Source of the DNA: Sulfurimonas sp. HSL1-2
GTDB taxonomy: Bacteria; Campylobacterota; Campylobacteria; Campylobacterales; Sulfurimonadaceae
Assembly: GCF_039645565.1 (NCBI RefSeq)
Contig: NZ_CP147914.1
Location: forward strand, 186,001 to 250,000
Reading direction: 5' to 3'
Length of the DNA stretch: 64,000 bases
The notes beneath the pieces were generated by a model. That model had not been told where the DNA came from. It saw only the letters and a program-made list of their open reading frames with translations, and searched no databases. The position numbers were made by a program, and so were the translations under genes. Below are positions 16,366-25,562 of the stretch, in pieces; position 1 is the stretch's first letter; the number at the start of each line of letters is the position of its first letter.

Positions 16366-19076
16366 GCGGGTTCGTTCCTTTCCAGGCCCTGATGGCCAGC
16401 GCCGGCAGCGGCAAGACCTTCAGCCTCGTCGTGCGCTATCTCAGCCTGCTCTTCATGGGGGAGAGCCCCGACGAGATCGTGGCGCTCACCTTTACGAACA
16501 AGGCGGCCAACGAGATGCAGGAGCGTCTGATCGAAGCGCTGACGCATCTGCACGAACGGGATGAGCTGAAAGAGATTGCCGTGCTGTGCGGCACGGACGA
16601 GGTGGCGATACTGCAGCGGCGTCCCGAGGTACTGAAACGTCTCCTCGGCGCCGATACGAAGGTGATGACGATCGACAGCTTCTTCGCGCGCATTCTGCGC
16701 AAGTTCGCGCTGCATGCGGGGATCATGCCGAACTTCGGCACCTTTGAGGCGCAGCACGAACTGAAGGTGATGGCGCGTTTTCTGAAGCTCTGCGAGATCG
16801 AGGGGAAGGAGAGTACCCTGGTGGCGATGGCACAGATCAGCGCGAAAAGGGTCAGCGACATCTTCGGGCTGCTTGATGACCTCTATGCGAAGGCGCCGCA
16901 GCTGCGCCACCTGCAGTTCGCGGCGGAGGCGATGGCCCCACACGAAGCGCTGGCGATGGCGCTGCATGCACAGCTGGTCAAACTGTTTGAGGGCAAGGCG
17001 CTGAGCGACCGGGGGCGCAAAGCGCTGGAAGCGGAGAGCGTCGAGGCGCTGATCGGCAAAACCTGGACGGCAAAAGCGTCCCTGGAGTACTGGGACTTCA
17101 AAAAACACTATGAGCCGCAGATGGACGTGCTGCTGCGGCAGCTGCAGGAAGCGCTTCAGGGGTATATGCAGGCGAAAGAGCAGACCTTCTTCGCCCACCT
17201 TTTCGAGCTGCTGGACCTCTACAAGAGTGCGAAGCTCACCGTGGCCAAAGAGGACAACGAGCTCAGCTTCGACGATATCACGGCCCTGGTCTACTACCTG
17301 CTGGGCGAGCGGATCGACCGGGAGTTTCTCTATTTCCGCCTCGACAGCCATATCTCCCACCTGCTGCTCGACGAGTTCCAGGACACCTCCGTCCTGCAGT
17401 TCGAGATTTTGGAGCCGCTGGTGGAGGAGATGGTCTCGGGCAGCGGGGTGCGTGAACACCACTCCTTCTTCCTCGTCGGGGACGTCAAACAGTCCATCTA
17501 CCGATTCCGCGGCGGCACCAAGGAGCTGTTCGGGGCCGTGACGGGGCGCTACGGGCTCACGGTCGACTCCCTGCGCACCAACTGGCGCAGCAGCGTCAAT
17601 GTCGTCACCTTCGTCAACGACACCTTCCGCGAACGCATCGGCGGCTACGAAGACCAGCTCACCAAGCCGGGGGCGCGTCCGGGCTACGTCGAGATCGTCG
17701 AGGACGAAACACCGCTGGAGGCAATGACGGCCGTGGTGGAGCGGCTGCTGGCCCTGGGGGCCGCCCCCGGGGAGATCGCCGTACTGACGGCGACGAACAA
17801 GGACGGAGGCGCCGTCCAGGAGACGCTGAACGCCCGGGATATCGACGTCGTGACGGAGACGACTTCGCGGCTGACCGCGCAGCGGCGGGTCCGCGCGGTG
17901 ATCGAGTACCTGAAATACTGCTATTTCGATGCGACGATCTATGCGCGCAACTTCTGCGCCCTGGCCGATATCGCGGTGCAGCCGCTGCCGCGCCCCGTAC
18001 GTGCCTTCGACGCCCCTGCTGAAGCCGTGCGGGAGGTGATATCGCGCTTCGGGCTCTTTGACGGGGACCTGAACATCGTCCGTTTCCTGGAGGTGCTGGA
18101 GCGGTTCCGGGATCTGGAGGCCTTTTTGTTCGAGTACGAGCGTATCGATACGAAGGCCGTCACCCAGGAGCGCGAAGGGGTGCGGGTTCTGACGGTCCAC
18201 AAGTCCAAGGGGCTGGAGTACCCTTATGTCATCGTACTCGACCGTCTGGGACGCAAAAAAGCCGATACGGCTCCGATCCTCTACGCCTACGAAGGGGTGG
18301 CGCTGCGCACGCTGTTCCTGCGCCAGAGCAAGCGTGCCGAGTTCGACCCGGCATATGCCGCGGCGCTGGAGCAGGAGTCCGCGCTGGCCGATGACGACGC
18401 GCTCAACGCCCTCTATGTCGCCTTTACCCGCGCCCGGGAAAATCTCTATATCGTCCGCAAGCCCAAGGAGTCGATGTTCGGGCGGCTGGCGCTCTCCCCG
18501 ATGACGCTGGGCGCGGAAGGGATTGCCGCCGCCGCCCCGGCACAGCCGGAAGCGCCGCGCGATATCCCCTATACGCCGCTCTCCCTCGGGCGGCAGACAG
18601 AGGTGATCTCGGCTGAAAAAGCGGCCGCCGCCGAGGAGCCCTTTGCCGTGACGTTCGGACTGGCGATGCATTATGCCCTGGAGATGATGGCCGTCTTCGA
18701 ACCCGGGGCTCTGGAGGCGGCGATGACCGCCGTCACCAACCGCTACGGCGCGCTGCTCGATGCCGATGTGTTCGAGACGATCCGCCGACGCATCACCCGC
18801 CTGCTGGGCGATGAAACCTTCCGTGGTCTTATCGGCGGAGAGATCGCCAGGGAACAGCCGCTGATGTATGAGGGGGAGCTGCGCTACCTCGACCTGCTGG
18901 TACGGCAGGAGGAGCGCTGGGTCGTCATCGATTACAAGAGCGCGCGCCGTTTTGAGTCCGAACACCGTGAACAGGTCGGCTTCTACGTCAAAGCCGTCCG
19001 GGCGATCACGGCGATGCCGGTGGAGGGGTACCTCTGTTATGTGCTGGAAGAGGGAGTGGAGATCGTCAGGGTATGA
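16362..19076 (+). CDS. addA: AddA/RecB-like UvrD-family helicase-nuclease
   Basis: 904-residue ATP-dependent exonuclease subunit. Motif I ASAGSGKTFSLV is at about 12-23, motif II LLLDEFQDTS, motif III GDVKQSIYRFRGG, motif V TVHKSKGLEYPYV and motif VI LYVAFTRARENLY, followed by a C-terminal nuclease domain (FGLAMHYALEMM and VVIDYKSARRF). With AddB it unwinds and resects broken DNA ends for RecA. The GTG at 16362 overlaps the addB stop and has GGGAG upstream, so it is preferred to the more upstream ATG at 16317. It is shorter than Bacillus AddA, as in other Campylobacterota. Confidence 0.93.
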   Translation: MSGFVPFQALMASAGSGKTFSLVVRYLSLLFMGESPDEIVALTFTNKAANEMQERLIEALTHLHERDELKEIAVLCGTDEVAILQRRPEVLKRLLGADTKVMTIDSFFARILRKFALHAGIMPNFGTFEAQHELKVMARFLKLCEIEGKESTLVAMAQISAKRVSDIFGLLDDLYAKAPQLRHLQFAAEAMAPHEALAMALHAQLVKLFEGKALSDRGRKALEAESVEALIGKTWTAKASLEYWDFKKHYEPQMDVLLRQLQEALQGYMQAKEQTFFAHLFELLDLYKSAKLTVAKEDNELSFDDITALVYYLLGERIDREFLYFRLDSHISHLLLDEFQDTSVLQFEILEPLVEEMVSGSGVREHHSFFLVGDVKQSIYRFRGGTKELFGAVTGRYGLTVDSLRTNWRSSVNVVTFVNDTFRERIGGYEDQLTKPGARPGYVEIVEDETPLEAMTAVVERLLALGAAPGEIAVLTATNKDGGAVQETLNARDIDVVTETTSRLTAQRRVRAVIEYLKYCYFDATIYARNFCALADIAVQPLPRPVRAFDAPAEAVREVISRFGLFDGDLNIVRFLEVLERFRDLEAFLFEYERIDTKAVTQEREGVRVLTVHKSKGLEYPYVIVLDRLGRKKADTAPILYAYEGVALRTLFLRQSKRAEFDPAYAAALEQESALADDDALNALYVAFTRARENLYIVRKPKESMFGRLALSPMTLGAEGIAAAAPAQPEAPRDIPYTPLSLGRQTEVISAEKAAAAEEPFAVTFGLAMHYALEMMAVFEPGALEAAMTAVTNRYGALLDADVFETIRRRITRLLGDETFRGLIGGEIAREQPLMYEGELRYLDLLVRQEERWVVIDYKSARRFESEHREQVGFYVKAVRAITAMPVEGYLCYVLEEGVEIVRV

Positions 19077-19159
19077 CCCTTATACATAACTTAAATTAAG
19101 CAATAAATAAGTTTAAACGGGTATACTTTCGCACTTTTATATTCACTAAGGGTCGCAAG

Positions 19160-19582
19160 ATGAAATTTACGAAAATTGCATCGCCTGAGCAGATCGAGCG
19201 CAACTGGGTGCTGATCGATGCTGAAGGCAAAACATTCGGCCGTCTGATCACGGAAGTCGCGACGCGTCTTCGCGGGAAAGACAAGCCATATTTCACACCG
19301 AACATTGACTGCGGCGACTACGTCGTTATCATCAACGCTTCCAAAGCGAAGTTCAACGGTGCGGGCAAAGTCGCAAACAAAGAGTACTTCACGCACAGCG
19401 GTTACTTCGGTAGCACAAAGAGCGTCAAGATGACCGAGCTTCTCGAGAAGAACCCGGAAAAACTCTACAAGCTGGCTACACGCGGTATGCTTCCGAAAAC
19501 GAAGCTCGGCCGTGCAATGCTGAAAAAACTCAAAGTCTATGCAGGCGCGGAACACCCGCACACTGCACAGATCGCTAAGTAA
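19160..19582 (+). CDS. rplM: 50S ribosomal protein L13
   Basis: 140 residues, full length. Family landmarks are WVLIDAEGKTFGRLITEVA at the N-terminus, then GDYVVIINASK and RGMLPKTKLGRAM. It assembles early into the large subunit. An AT-rich segment with TATACT near 19124 lies upstream, and AAGGG precedes the start. Forms the standard rplM-rpsI pair, 12 bases apart. Confidence 0.98.
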   Translation: MKFTKIASPEQIERNWVLIDAEGKTFGRLITEVATRLRGKDKPYFTPNIDCGDYVVIINASKAKFNGAGKVANKEYFTHSGYFGSTKSVKMTELLEKNPEKLYKLATRGMLPKTKLGRAMLKKLKVYAGAEHPHTAQIAK

Positions 19583-19594
19583 GGATACTGAATC

Positions 19595-19984
19595 ATGGCA
19601 AAAACATACGCAACTGGACGCCGCAAGTCTTCCATCGCAAAAGTATGGCTGACGCCGGGTACGGGCAAGATTACCGTAAACGGTCTCTCCCTTGATGCCT
19701 GGCTGGGCGGTCTCGAAGCAAAAAAACTGCGTGTCAAGCAGCCGCTGGCACTGACGAAGCAGGACAGCTCTGTCGATATCGTCGCCACAACACTCGGCGG
19801 CGGTTTCGGCGGCCAGGCCGACGCGCTTCGCCACGGGATCTCCCGTGCCCTCGTCAAATACGACGAGACTTTCCGTGCGGTCCTTAAACCGGCGGGTATG
19901 ATGACACGTGACTCACGCGTCGTCGAACGTAAGAAACCGGGTAAACGCAAAGCACGCCGTTCACCGCAGTTCTCCAAGCGTTAA
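19595..19984 (+). CDS. rpsI: 30S ribosomal protein S9
   Basis: 129 residues. Begins [19 protein letters not shown] and ends in the basic tail [17 protein letters not shown] that reaches into the P site in ribosome structures. [18 protein letters not shown] is the conserved centre. Second gene of the rplM-rpsI operon; a terminator hairpin follows within 10 bases. Confidence 0.98.
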   Translation: MAKTYATGRRKSSIAKVWLTPGTGKITVNGLSLDAWLGGLEAKKLRVKQPLALTKQDSSVDIVATTLGGGFGGQADALRHGISRALVKYDETFRAVLKPAGMMTRDSRVVERKKPGKRKARRSPQFSKR

Positions 19985-19991
19985 CGCTTAT

Positions 19992-20016
19992 TCTGTCCCT
20001 TCGGGGCAGACCTTCA
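19992..20016 (+). terminator. Terminator after rpsI
   Basis: TCTGTCCC (19992-19999) pairs with GGGGCAGA (20003-20010) around a TTC loop, eight base pairs including one G-T, followed by CCTTCATTTTT. A fair rho-independent terminator for rplM-rpsI. Confidence 0.75.
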
Positions 20017-20114
20017 TTTTTCCATACTTTTCTTCACAAAACATTCAACTTTTTTTATTTTTCTTTCCTTTTCCCTTTCGTTAGAATCTGCACACTTTTT
20101 TCCAAGGGTGGGTA

Positions 20115-21455
20115 TTGAAATATCTAATAAGTGGCATGGTGGCTCTTTCGGCGTCGCTGATGGCGGCAGATGACAGTATCGCGGCGTGGTTCGCTGACGG
20201 CAAGGCATATGGAAATATCCGTTACTACTACATCGAGACGGACAAGGATAACGGTGCGGGCACGACCTCTTCGGCGCACGCCAATACGGTCGGCGGCCAG
20301 CTTAGCTACGAGACGGGGGAGCTTTACGGTCTGAAAATGGGGGCGACCTTTATGACGACCAACCCCTTCGCGCTGCCCAATGTCGTGGACACTTCCATTA
20401 TCGGCAAAGACAACGGCGCGCGCGGTGCAGCGGACCCGACGAAGGGCTTTTCCGTCCTGGGGGAGGCCTATGTGCAGTATACGCGCGGGCCGATGACGCT
20501 CTGGTACGGCCGCAAGAAATATGATACGCCGCTCATCCATACGAAGGAGGTACGTGAGCTTCCTTCAAGTGTGCAGGGGGGCATGGCGTCGGCAACACTG
20601 GGCGGCGCGACACTCAGCGTTGGCTACCTCGACCGTTTCAAGCAGCGCACCTCCAATGACTTTGTCAACATCGTCGAACACGCCCTAGGTGCGGATACTG
20701 AAACGGTGACCGGCCACACTGCCGGCTACGTGGCACCGGTCAGCATCGTCTACAGCGGCTACGGCGCCAAGCTCGAAGCGTATAACTACTGCAGCCCCGA
20801 TTTCATGAACGCCCTTTACGCCGGTGCGGGTTACACCCATGTACTCGGCGAGAGCGGGGCCATGCTGGAAGTCGGCGCGCAGTACATCAACCAGCAAAGC
20901 ATCGGGAACGCCGCGGACAACCTCGAAAGCAACACCTCGATCACCGGCGGAAAGAAGCTGAAAAGCAACGCTTTCGGCCTCAAGGCAGCTGTTTCCCACC
21001 ATGAGGGGAGCTTCTTTGCTGCCTATACGAAAGTCCTGCGCAGCAAGAGGGACCATGATTCGCTCGTGCTTCCCTGGGACGGGACGCCGCTCTTTACAAA
21101 CATGATCACCTCCAACGACCTCTTCCAGTCGCTCTACGGCAGTGCATTCCAGGCCGACAGCGCCTATATCGGCGGTACTCAGGGGATCAAACTCGCCTTT
21201 ACACAGGGATTCGACTTTACGGGTATTTCCGGTTTCAAGGCGACGGTGAGCTGGGCGCAGTTCAGCAACGACCGTCCCGGTTATGACAAGGACCAGCAGG
21301 ATATCAACGCCGTACTGGGTTACAAACGCGGCGCCTTTTCGCTGGCGCTCAAGGGGATCTGGGTCAGCAACAACACCGCGGCCTCGAAAGACGGCATCGT
21401 CAGTCAGCTCGACAGCCTCACCCAGTACCGCGTTATCGCGAATTACACCTTCTAA
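20115..21455 (+). CDS. OprD-like outer-membrane porin
   Basis: 446-residue beta-barrel porin resembling the OprD family. A short signal peptide (KYLISGMVALSASLMA, then ADDS) is followed by alternating aromatic/polar strands, and the protein ends in phenylalanine (YRVIANYTF), the usual outer-membrane insertion signal. TTG 20115 is chosen because AAGGGTGGG lies upstream and it gives a complete signal peptide; ATG 20136 would shorten it. The gene stands alone after the rpsI terminator and before the carbonic anhydrase gene. Substrate is unknown. Confidence 0.82.
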   Translation: MKYLISGMVALSASLMAADDSIAAWFADGKAYGNIRYYYIETDKDNGAGTTSSAHANTVGGQLSYETGELYGLKMGATFMTTNPFALPNVVDTSIIGKDNGARGAADPTKGFSVLGEAYVQYTRGPMTLWYGRKKYDTPLIHTKEVRELPSSVQGGMASATLGGATLSVGYLDRFKQRTSNDFVNIVEHALGADTETVTGHTAGYVAPVSIVYSGYGAKLEAYNYCSPDFMNALYAGAGYTHVLGESGAMLEVGAQYINQQSIGNAADNLESNTSITGGKKLKSNAFGLKAAVSHHEGSFFAAYTKVLRSKRDHDSLVLPWDGTPLFTNMITSNDLFQSLYGSAFQADSAYIGGTQGIKLAFTQGFDFTGISGFKATVSWAQFSNDRPGYDKDQQDINAVLGYKRGAFSLALKGIWVSNNTAASKDGIVSQLDSLTQYRVIANYTF

Positions 21456-21478
21456 CGTCATCATAAAAAGGAGAAAAA

Positions 21479-22225
21479 ATGACACTCAAAACAGTAACAC
21501 AATCACTGATGGCAGCGGCACTGCTCGCCACGGCCTCCGTCGCGGCGGAACATGAATCGAAGGCGCACCACGAAGCGCACTGGGACTACGCGGAAAACGG
21601 CCCGGCACACTGGGAAGAGTTCAGCAAGACCTGCGGCATCGGCCACCACCAGTCCCCGATCAACATCGTACCGGGCAAGTCCGTCGCCCTGAACCCGCAG
21701 TATGTCCTCCACCTGGATGAGGATATCCATACGACGGCCGATATCATCGACAACGGCCACTCCATCAAGGTGACCCCGAAAGCCGGGGGGATGATCGAGC
21801 TTAACGGCGAGAAATTCCGCCTGCTGCAGTTCCACTTCCACGGCAAGAGCGAGCATACCGTCGACGGCAAACGCTACGACATGGTCGCGCACATGGTCCA
21901 CCAGAACCCGGAAACGAAACAGCTGGCCGTCGTCGCCGTCTTCTTTACCGAGGGCAAAAACAACCCGATGCTTGACAACATCATCGGCAACGTCGGCCGC
22001 GAGGCCCGCATCGACCCGCAGGATCTGCTGCCGGCAGATACCGCCCACTACTTCCACTACATCGGCTCCCTGACGACGCCGCCGTGTTCGGAAAACGTCC
22101 AGTGGTACCTGCTCAAAACACCGGTCGAGGCCTCCAAAGACCAGATCGACGCGTTCCGCAAATACTACGTCGACAACGAGCGCCCGGTCCAGGAGCTCTT
22201 CGACCGTACGATCGAGGCCAACTAA
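21479..22225 (+). CDS. Periplasmic alpha-carbonic anhydrase
   Basis: 248 residues with a signal peptide (about 1-21, cleaved after SVAA). It interconverts CO2 and bicarbonate in the periplasm. Zinc histidines are in LQFHFHGKSEH, two from FHFH and the third in MVAHMVHQN. Substrate-pocket residues are in GSLTTPPCSENVQW, and the N-terminal CGIGHHQSPINI is typical of alpha-CAs. It follows the porin by 23 bases with AAAAGGAG upstream and may be co-transcribed. In an autotroph it would support inorganic carbon supply or pH control. Family call is firm. Confidence 0.96.
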   Translation: MTLKTVTQSLMAAALLATASVAAEHESKAHHEAHWDYAENGPAHWEEFSKTCGIGHHQSPINIVPGKSVALNPQYVLHLDEDIHTTADIIDNGHSIKVTPKAGGMIELNGEKFRLLQFHFHGKSEHTVDGKRYDMVAHMVHQNPETKQLAVVAVFFTEGKNNPMLDNIIGNVGREARIDPQDLLPADTAHYFHYIGSLTTPPCSENVQWYLLKTPVEASKDQIDAFRKYYVDNERPVQELFDRTIEAN

Positions 22226-22234
22226 GCCTGAGTC

Positions 22235-22252
22235 GCCTCCTTTCGGGGAGGC
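22235..22252 (+). terminator. Hairpin after carbonic anhydrase gene
   Basis: GCCTCC (22235-22240) pairs with GGAGGC (22247-22252) around TTTCGG. There is no good T-run afterwards, so it may be a weak terminator or an mRNA end-stabilising hairpin. Confidence 0.5.
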
Positions 22253-22292
22253 AGCACCCCTTGCTCTAATCTCCGCTTCTGTACAATGGCGC

Positions 22293-23798
22293 ATGCGCAT
22301 TTTTTACCTGCTGATCTTACCGCTGTTCCTGGCAGCTTCGACCCTGCACCTCGCCACGTCGGCAAACCCCGCGCGCCTCAACCCGATCATTGCGACGGAT
22401 ACGGCCAGCAGCGAGATCGCCGGCTTTATTTTCAACGGCCTGGTGAAGTTCGACAAAGACGGCAAGGAGATCATCGGTGATCTCGCCGAGTCCTACCGTT
22501 TCGAGGACAACCGCACCGTCGTCTTCAGACTGCGCCGCAATGTGAAGTGGCAGGACGGGGCACCTTTTACTTCCGAAGATGTGCTCTTTACCTACAAGAT
22601 CATCAACGACCCCTCCGTCGTCTCGCCCTATACGTCGACCTTCCGTATGGTCGAATCGGTCACGGCACCGGATGCCTACACGATAAGGGTCGTCTACAAG
22701 CAGCCCTATTTTAAAGCACTGGAGACCTGGATGATGGGCATCCTGCCCGCGCACCTGCTCAAAGACGATGAGAACATCATGAGCAGCGGGTTCAACCTGA
22801 ACCCCGTGGGCACGGGGCCTTTCCGGCTGGGGAAGCTGGAGTTCTCGAAACAGATCGAGCTTGTCGCCAATGACGACTATTTCGAGCACCGCCCGAAGAT
22901 CGACCGGATCTCCTTTCACGTCATCCCCGATCCGACGACGCGCTTTTTGATGCTCAAGGCGGGGCAGATCGATCTCGGTGCCCTGGAGGCGATGCAGTAC
23001 GAGCGCCAGGTTGATGATGCCTTTTTCAAACAGTTCCGCCCCATCGAGATGATCTCGCACACCTATACCTACCTGGGCTTCAACCTCCGTCTCGAGAAGT
23101 TCAAGGACCCCCGGGTACGCCGGGCGCTCTCCCTGGCCATCGACCGCCAGGCGATGGTGGATATCCTCTTCATGGGGCACGGCCGTGTCTGTACGGGACC
23201 CTTTCTGCCCGGAGGACCTGCGTACAATCCGGAGGTACCCGTCCCGAAACCGGACCTTGAAGCGGCCAAGGCACTGCTCAAAGCAGCGGGGTACGACGAG
23301 GCACATCCGCTCACCTTCGAGATCGCGACCTCCAACTCCAACTCCATCCGTCCCTACTCGGCGGAGATCATCCAGCACCAGCTCTCCAAGATCGGGGTGA
23401 AGGTGACCCTGCGCATCATGGAGTGGCAGGCCTTTTTGAACATGGTGGTTTTCCCGCGGGAGTTCGAAACGGTCCTGCTGGGATGGGCGCTCTCCCTGAC
23501 CCCAGACCCCTACCTGCTGTGGCACTCCGACAACGACAAGCCCGGGGCCTTCAACTTCATCGGCTACCGCAACAAAGCGGTGGATGCCCTGATCGAGCGG
23601 ATGCAGATGACAGTGGACCGGCATGCGCTTTCACGGATCTGGCAGGAGATGTTCAAGCGCATTACGGATGACGACCCCTACCTTTTTCTCTACATCCCCG
23701 ACGATATCACGGTGGTCAACCATAGGATCCGCCCGATCGAACCGGCACTGGAGGGAATCTGGCATAATTTCATCGATTGGGAAATGGCGCCGGAGTGA
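22293..23798 (+). CDS. ABC transporter substrate-binding protein, peptide/nickel type
   Basis: 501-residue extracytoplasmic solute-binding protein of the family 5 (SBP_bac_5, DppA/OppA-like). A short signal peptide (MRIFYLLILPLFLAAS) is followed by the family signatures IFNGLVKFDKDG, RRNVKWQDGAPFTSEDVLFT and VRRALSLAIDRQAMV. No cysteine at the cleavage site, so probably soluble rather than a lipoprotein. No permease or ATPase genes are adjacent, so it is an orphan here; its ligand may be oligopeptides, a metal chelate or something else. Its stop is just before the HAD phosphatase start. Confidence 0.93.
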   Translation: MRIFYLLILPLFLAASTLHLATSANPARLNPIIATDTASSEIAGFIFNGLVKFDKDGKEIIGDLAESYRFEDNRTVVFRLRRNVKWQDGAPFTSEDVLFTYKIINDPSVVSPYTSTFRMVESVTAPDAYTIRVVYKQPYFKALETWMMGILPAHLLKDDENIMSSGFNLNPVGTGPFRLGKLEFSKQIELVANDDYFEHRPKIDRISFHVIPDPTTRFLMLKAGQIDLGALEAMQYERQVDDAFFKQFRPIEMISHTYTYLGFNLRLEKFKDPRVRRALSLAIDRQAMVDILFMGHGRVCTGPFLPGGPAYNPEVPVPKPDLEAAKALLKAAGYDEAHPLTFEIATSNSNSIRPYSAEIIQHQLSKIGVKVTLRIMEWQAFLNMVVFPREFETVLLGWALSLTPDPYLLWHSDNDKPGAFNFIGYRNKAVDALIERMQMTVDRHALSRIWQEMFKRITDDDPYLFLYIPDDITVVNHRIRPIEPALEGIWHNFIDWEMAPE

Positions 23799-23815
23799 CG
23801 CCGACGGAGCAGATG

Positions 23816-24466
23816 ATGACCATTCTTTTTGACCTGGACGGGACGCTGATCGACTCGACCGAAGCGATCCTCGAGAGTTTTCACCGTACCTTTGACGTGC
23901 TGGGGGGCGAGCACCCCACCGATACCGCGATCAAGGCACTGATCGGGCATACGCTCGACGATATGTATCTGCAGGTCGGGATTGCCCCGGAGGCGGTAGA
24001 GGCGTATGTACGGACCTACAAGGAACACTACCGCCGCATCTCGACGCTTAAAACGGTGCTCCTGCCCCAGGCGCGCGAAGCGATTGAAGCGGCTGCCGCC
24101 GTCGCGCGGCTGGGGATCGTCACGACGAAGACCGGGCTCTACTCCCGGGAGCTGATGGAACATTTCGGGGTGATGGATGCCTTCGAGGTGCTGATCGGTC
24201 GGGAGGACGTGACCCACGCCAAACCGCACCCCGAACCGGTCCTGGCGGCCCTGGAAAGGATGGGGGCAGACCCGATGCGCAGCTGGCTCATCGGCGATAC
24301 CCGTCTGGATGCGGAAGCGGCACGCCGGGCCGGGATAGGCTGCATCGGTGTGTTAAGCGGGTATGATAACGAAGAACAATTACGCTCATTAACCCCATTT
24401 ATAGAAAAAGATGCCCTCGAAGCGGTCCGATATATCGCAAACAAGGGGAGAAACGTAACGTTTTAA
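23816..24466 (+). CDS. HAD-superfamily phosphatase (Gph/PpaX-like)
   Basis: 216-residue cytoplasmic phosphatase. HAD motif I FDLDGTLIDST is at the N-terminus (nucleophile Asp-6, acid Asp-8), motif II in GIVTTKTG, Lys in THAKPHPEP and motif IV in WLIGDTRLDAEAA. A helical cap lies between (about 15-85). Most like phosphoglycolate phosphatase or pyrophosphatase PpaX; the substrate is not certain. GGAG at 23806-23809 gives good spacing to ATG 23816; ATG 23813 and GTG 23795 are in-frame alternatives. It is downstream of, and probably coupled to, the binding-protein gene. Confidence 0.88.
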   Translation: MTILFDLDGTLIDSTEAILESFHRTFDVLGGEHPTDTAIKALIGHTLDDMYLQVGIAPEAVEAYVRTYKEHYRRISTLKTVLLPQAREAIEAAAAVARLGIVTTKTGLYSRELMEHFGVMDAFEVLIGREDVTHAKPHPEPVLAALERMGADPMRSWLIGDTRLDAEAARRAGIGCIGVLSGYDNEEQLRSLTPFIEKDALEAVRYIANKGRNVTF

Positions 24467-24602
24467 CACCCTTTTTTTCTCCTCCAAATCGAAAAGCTGT
24501 ATTTAAGAGCAACTGGTTTAGAATACCCGATATCTGAGAATAGTCATCATAAGTTAGTAGTATTGTGCATATACTGTTCTTAAATTTACCCGAGGAGAAA
24601 CC

Positions 24603-25160
24603 ATGCTCGAAATCAGATGGCACAGCCGTGCGGGACAAGGTGCTGTAACCGGCGCCAAGGGACTGGCGGATGTTGTTTCCACGACCGGAAAGCATGTACA
24701 GGCCTTCGCTTTTTATGGCTCAGCAAAACGCGGGGCGGCAATGACCGCCTATAACCGTGTTGACGACCATGAAATTCTTAATCATGAAAAATATATGAAC
24801 CCCGATTTCGTCTTCGTAATCGACCCGGCATTGGTCTATACGACGGACGTGACAATCAACGACAAGCCGGAAACGGTCTATATCATTACGACCCACATGA
24901 GCACGGACGAACTGGTGGCATCCCAGCCGAAGCTCGATGGGAAAAAAGTGTACACCGTCGACTGTATCAAGATTGCGCAGGAGACGATCGGACGTGCGAT
25001 TCCGAACACCCCGATGCTCGGTGCTTTCATGAAGATTTCCGGCATGTACGACATTGAGTTTTTCAAAGACAGTATGAAACGCATTCTTGCCAAACTGCCG
25101 CCGAAAATCGTCGATGCGAACATGGACGCGATCCAGCGTGCCTACGATGAAGTGAAATAA
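24603..25160 (+). CDS. porC: Pyruvate:ferredoxin oxidoreductase gamma subunit
   Basis: 185 residues. MLEIRWHSRAGQGAVTGAKG is the typical start of the gamma subunit. First gene of a four-gene por operon (gamma, delta, alpha, beta), the usual order in Campylobacterota. The enzyme joins acetyl-CoA and CO2 to give pyruvate with reduced ferredoxin, or runs in reverse. An AT-rich 136-base leader upstream has no clear terminator after the HAD gene; GAGGAG precedes the start. Confidence 0.96.
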   Translation: MLEIRWHSRAGQGAVTGAKGLADVVSTTGKHVQAFAFYGSAKRGAAMTAYNRVDDHEILNHEKYMNPDFVFVIDPALVYTTDVTINDKPETVYIITTHMSTDELVASQPKLDGKKVYTVDCIKIAQETIGRAIPNTPMLGAFMKISGMYDIEFFKDSMKRILAKLPPKIVDANMDAIQRAYDEVK

Positions 25161-25169
25161 GGAGAGCAG

Positions 25170-25562
25170 ATGAACAACGGATGGAACGACTTTGAAATCG
25201 GCGCAATGCTGCGCTCGTTCGACGGCGCGGTCAATGATATTGCCACGACGCTTCAGGAAGACCGCCCTTATTCCAAATCGAACTCCTTTACCGCGAGTGT
25301 CGCGGACTGGCGTATCGAAAAACCGATCTTCAACAAGGACTACTGTATCGATTGTCAGTTCTGCTGGATCTACTGCCCGGATATCTCCATCATTTCCCGG
25401 GATAAAAAGATGGTCGGCGTCGACTACGATCACTGCAAAGGCTGCGGTATCTGTGTCGAGGTATGCCCGACGAACCCGAAATCCCTGCTGATGTTTGCCG
25501 AGCAGGAAGATGAAGACAAAGCACTTGCCGGCTGGCCGGAAAAAGAGAAGAAGGAGAACTAA
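25170..25562 (+). CDS. porD: Pyruvate:ferredoxin oxidoreductase delta subunit (2x 4Fe-4S ferredoxin)
   Basis: 130 residues with two 4Fe-4S motifs, CIDCQFCWIYCP and CKGCGICVEVCP, in the C-terminal half. The N-terminal 45 residues (MNNGWNDFEIGAMLRSF) are an extension common in this phylum. Carries electrons between the beta-subunit cluster and external ferredoxin. Its stop overlaps porA by one base. Confidence 0.95.
   Translation: MNNGWNDFEIGAMLRSFDGAVNDIATTLQEDRPYSKSNSFTASVADWRIEKPIFNKDYCIDCQFCWIYCPDISIISRDKKMVGVDYDHCKGCGICVEVCPTNPKSLLMFAEQEDEDKALAGWPEKEKKEN

Noticed and set aside
13987-18965. Two very long minus-strand frames opposite addB and addA (787 and 877 codons)
   Set aside because: All helicase and nuclease motifs are on the plus strand. 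The antisense frames persist because of codon-position bias and lack ribosome-binding sites.
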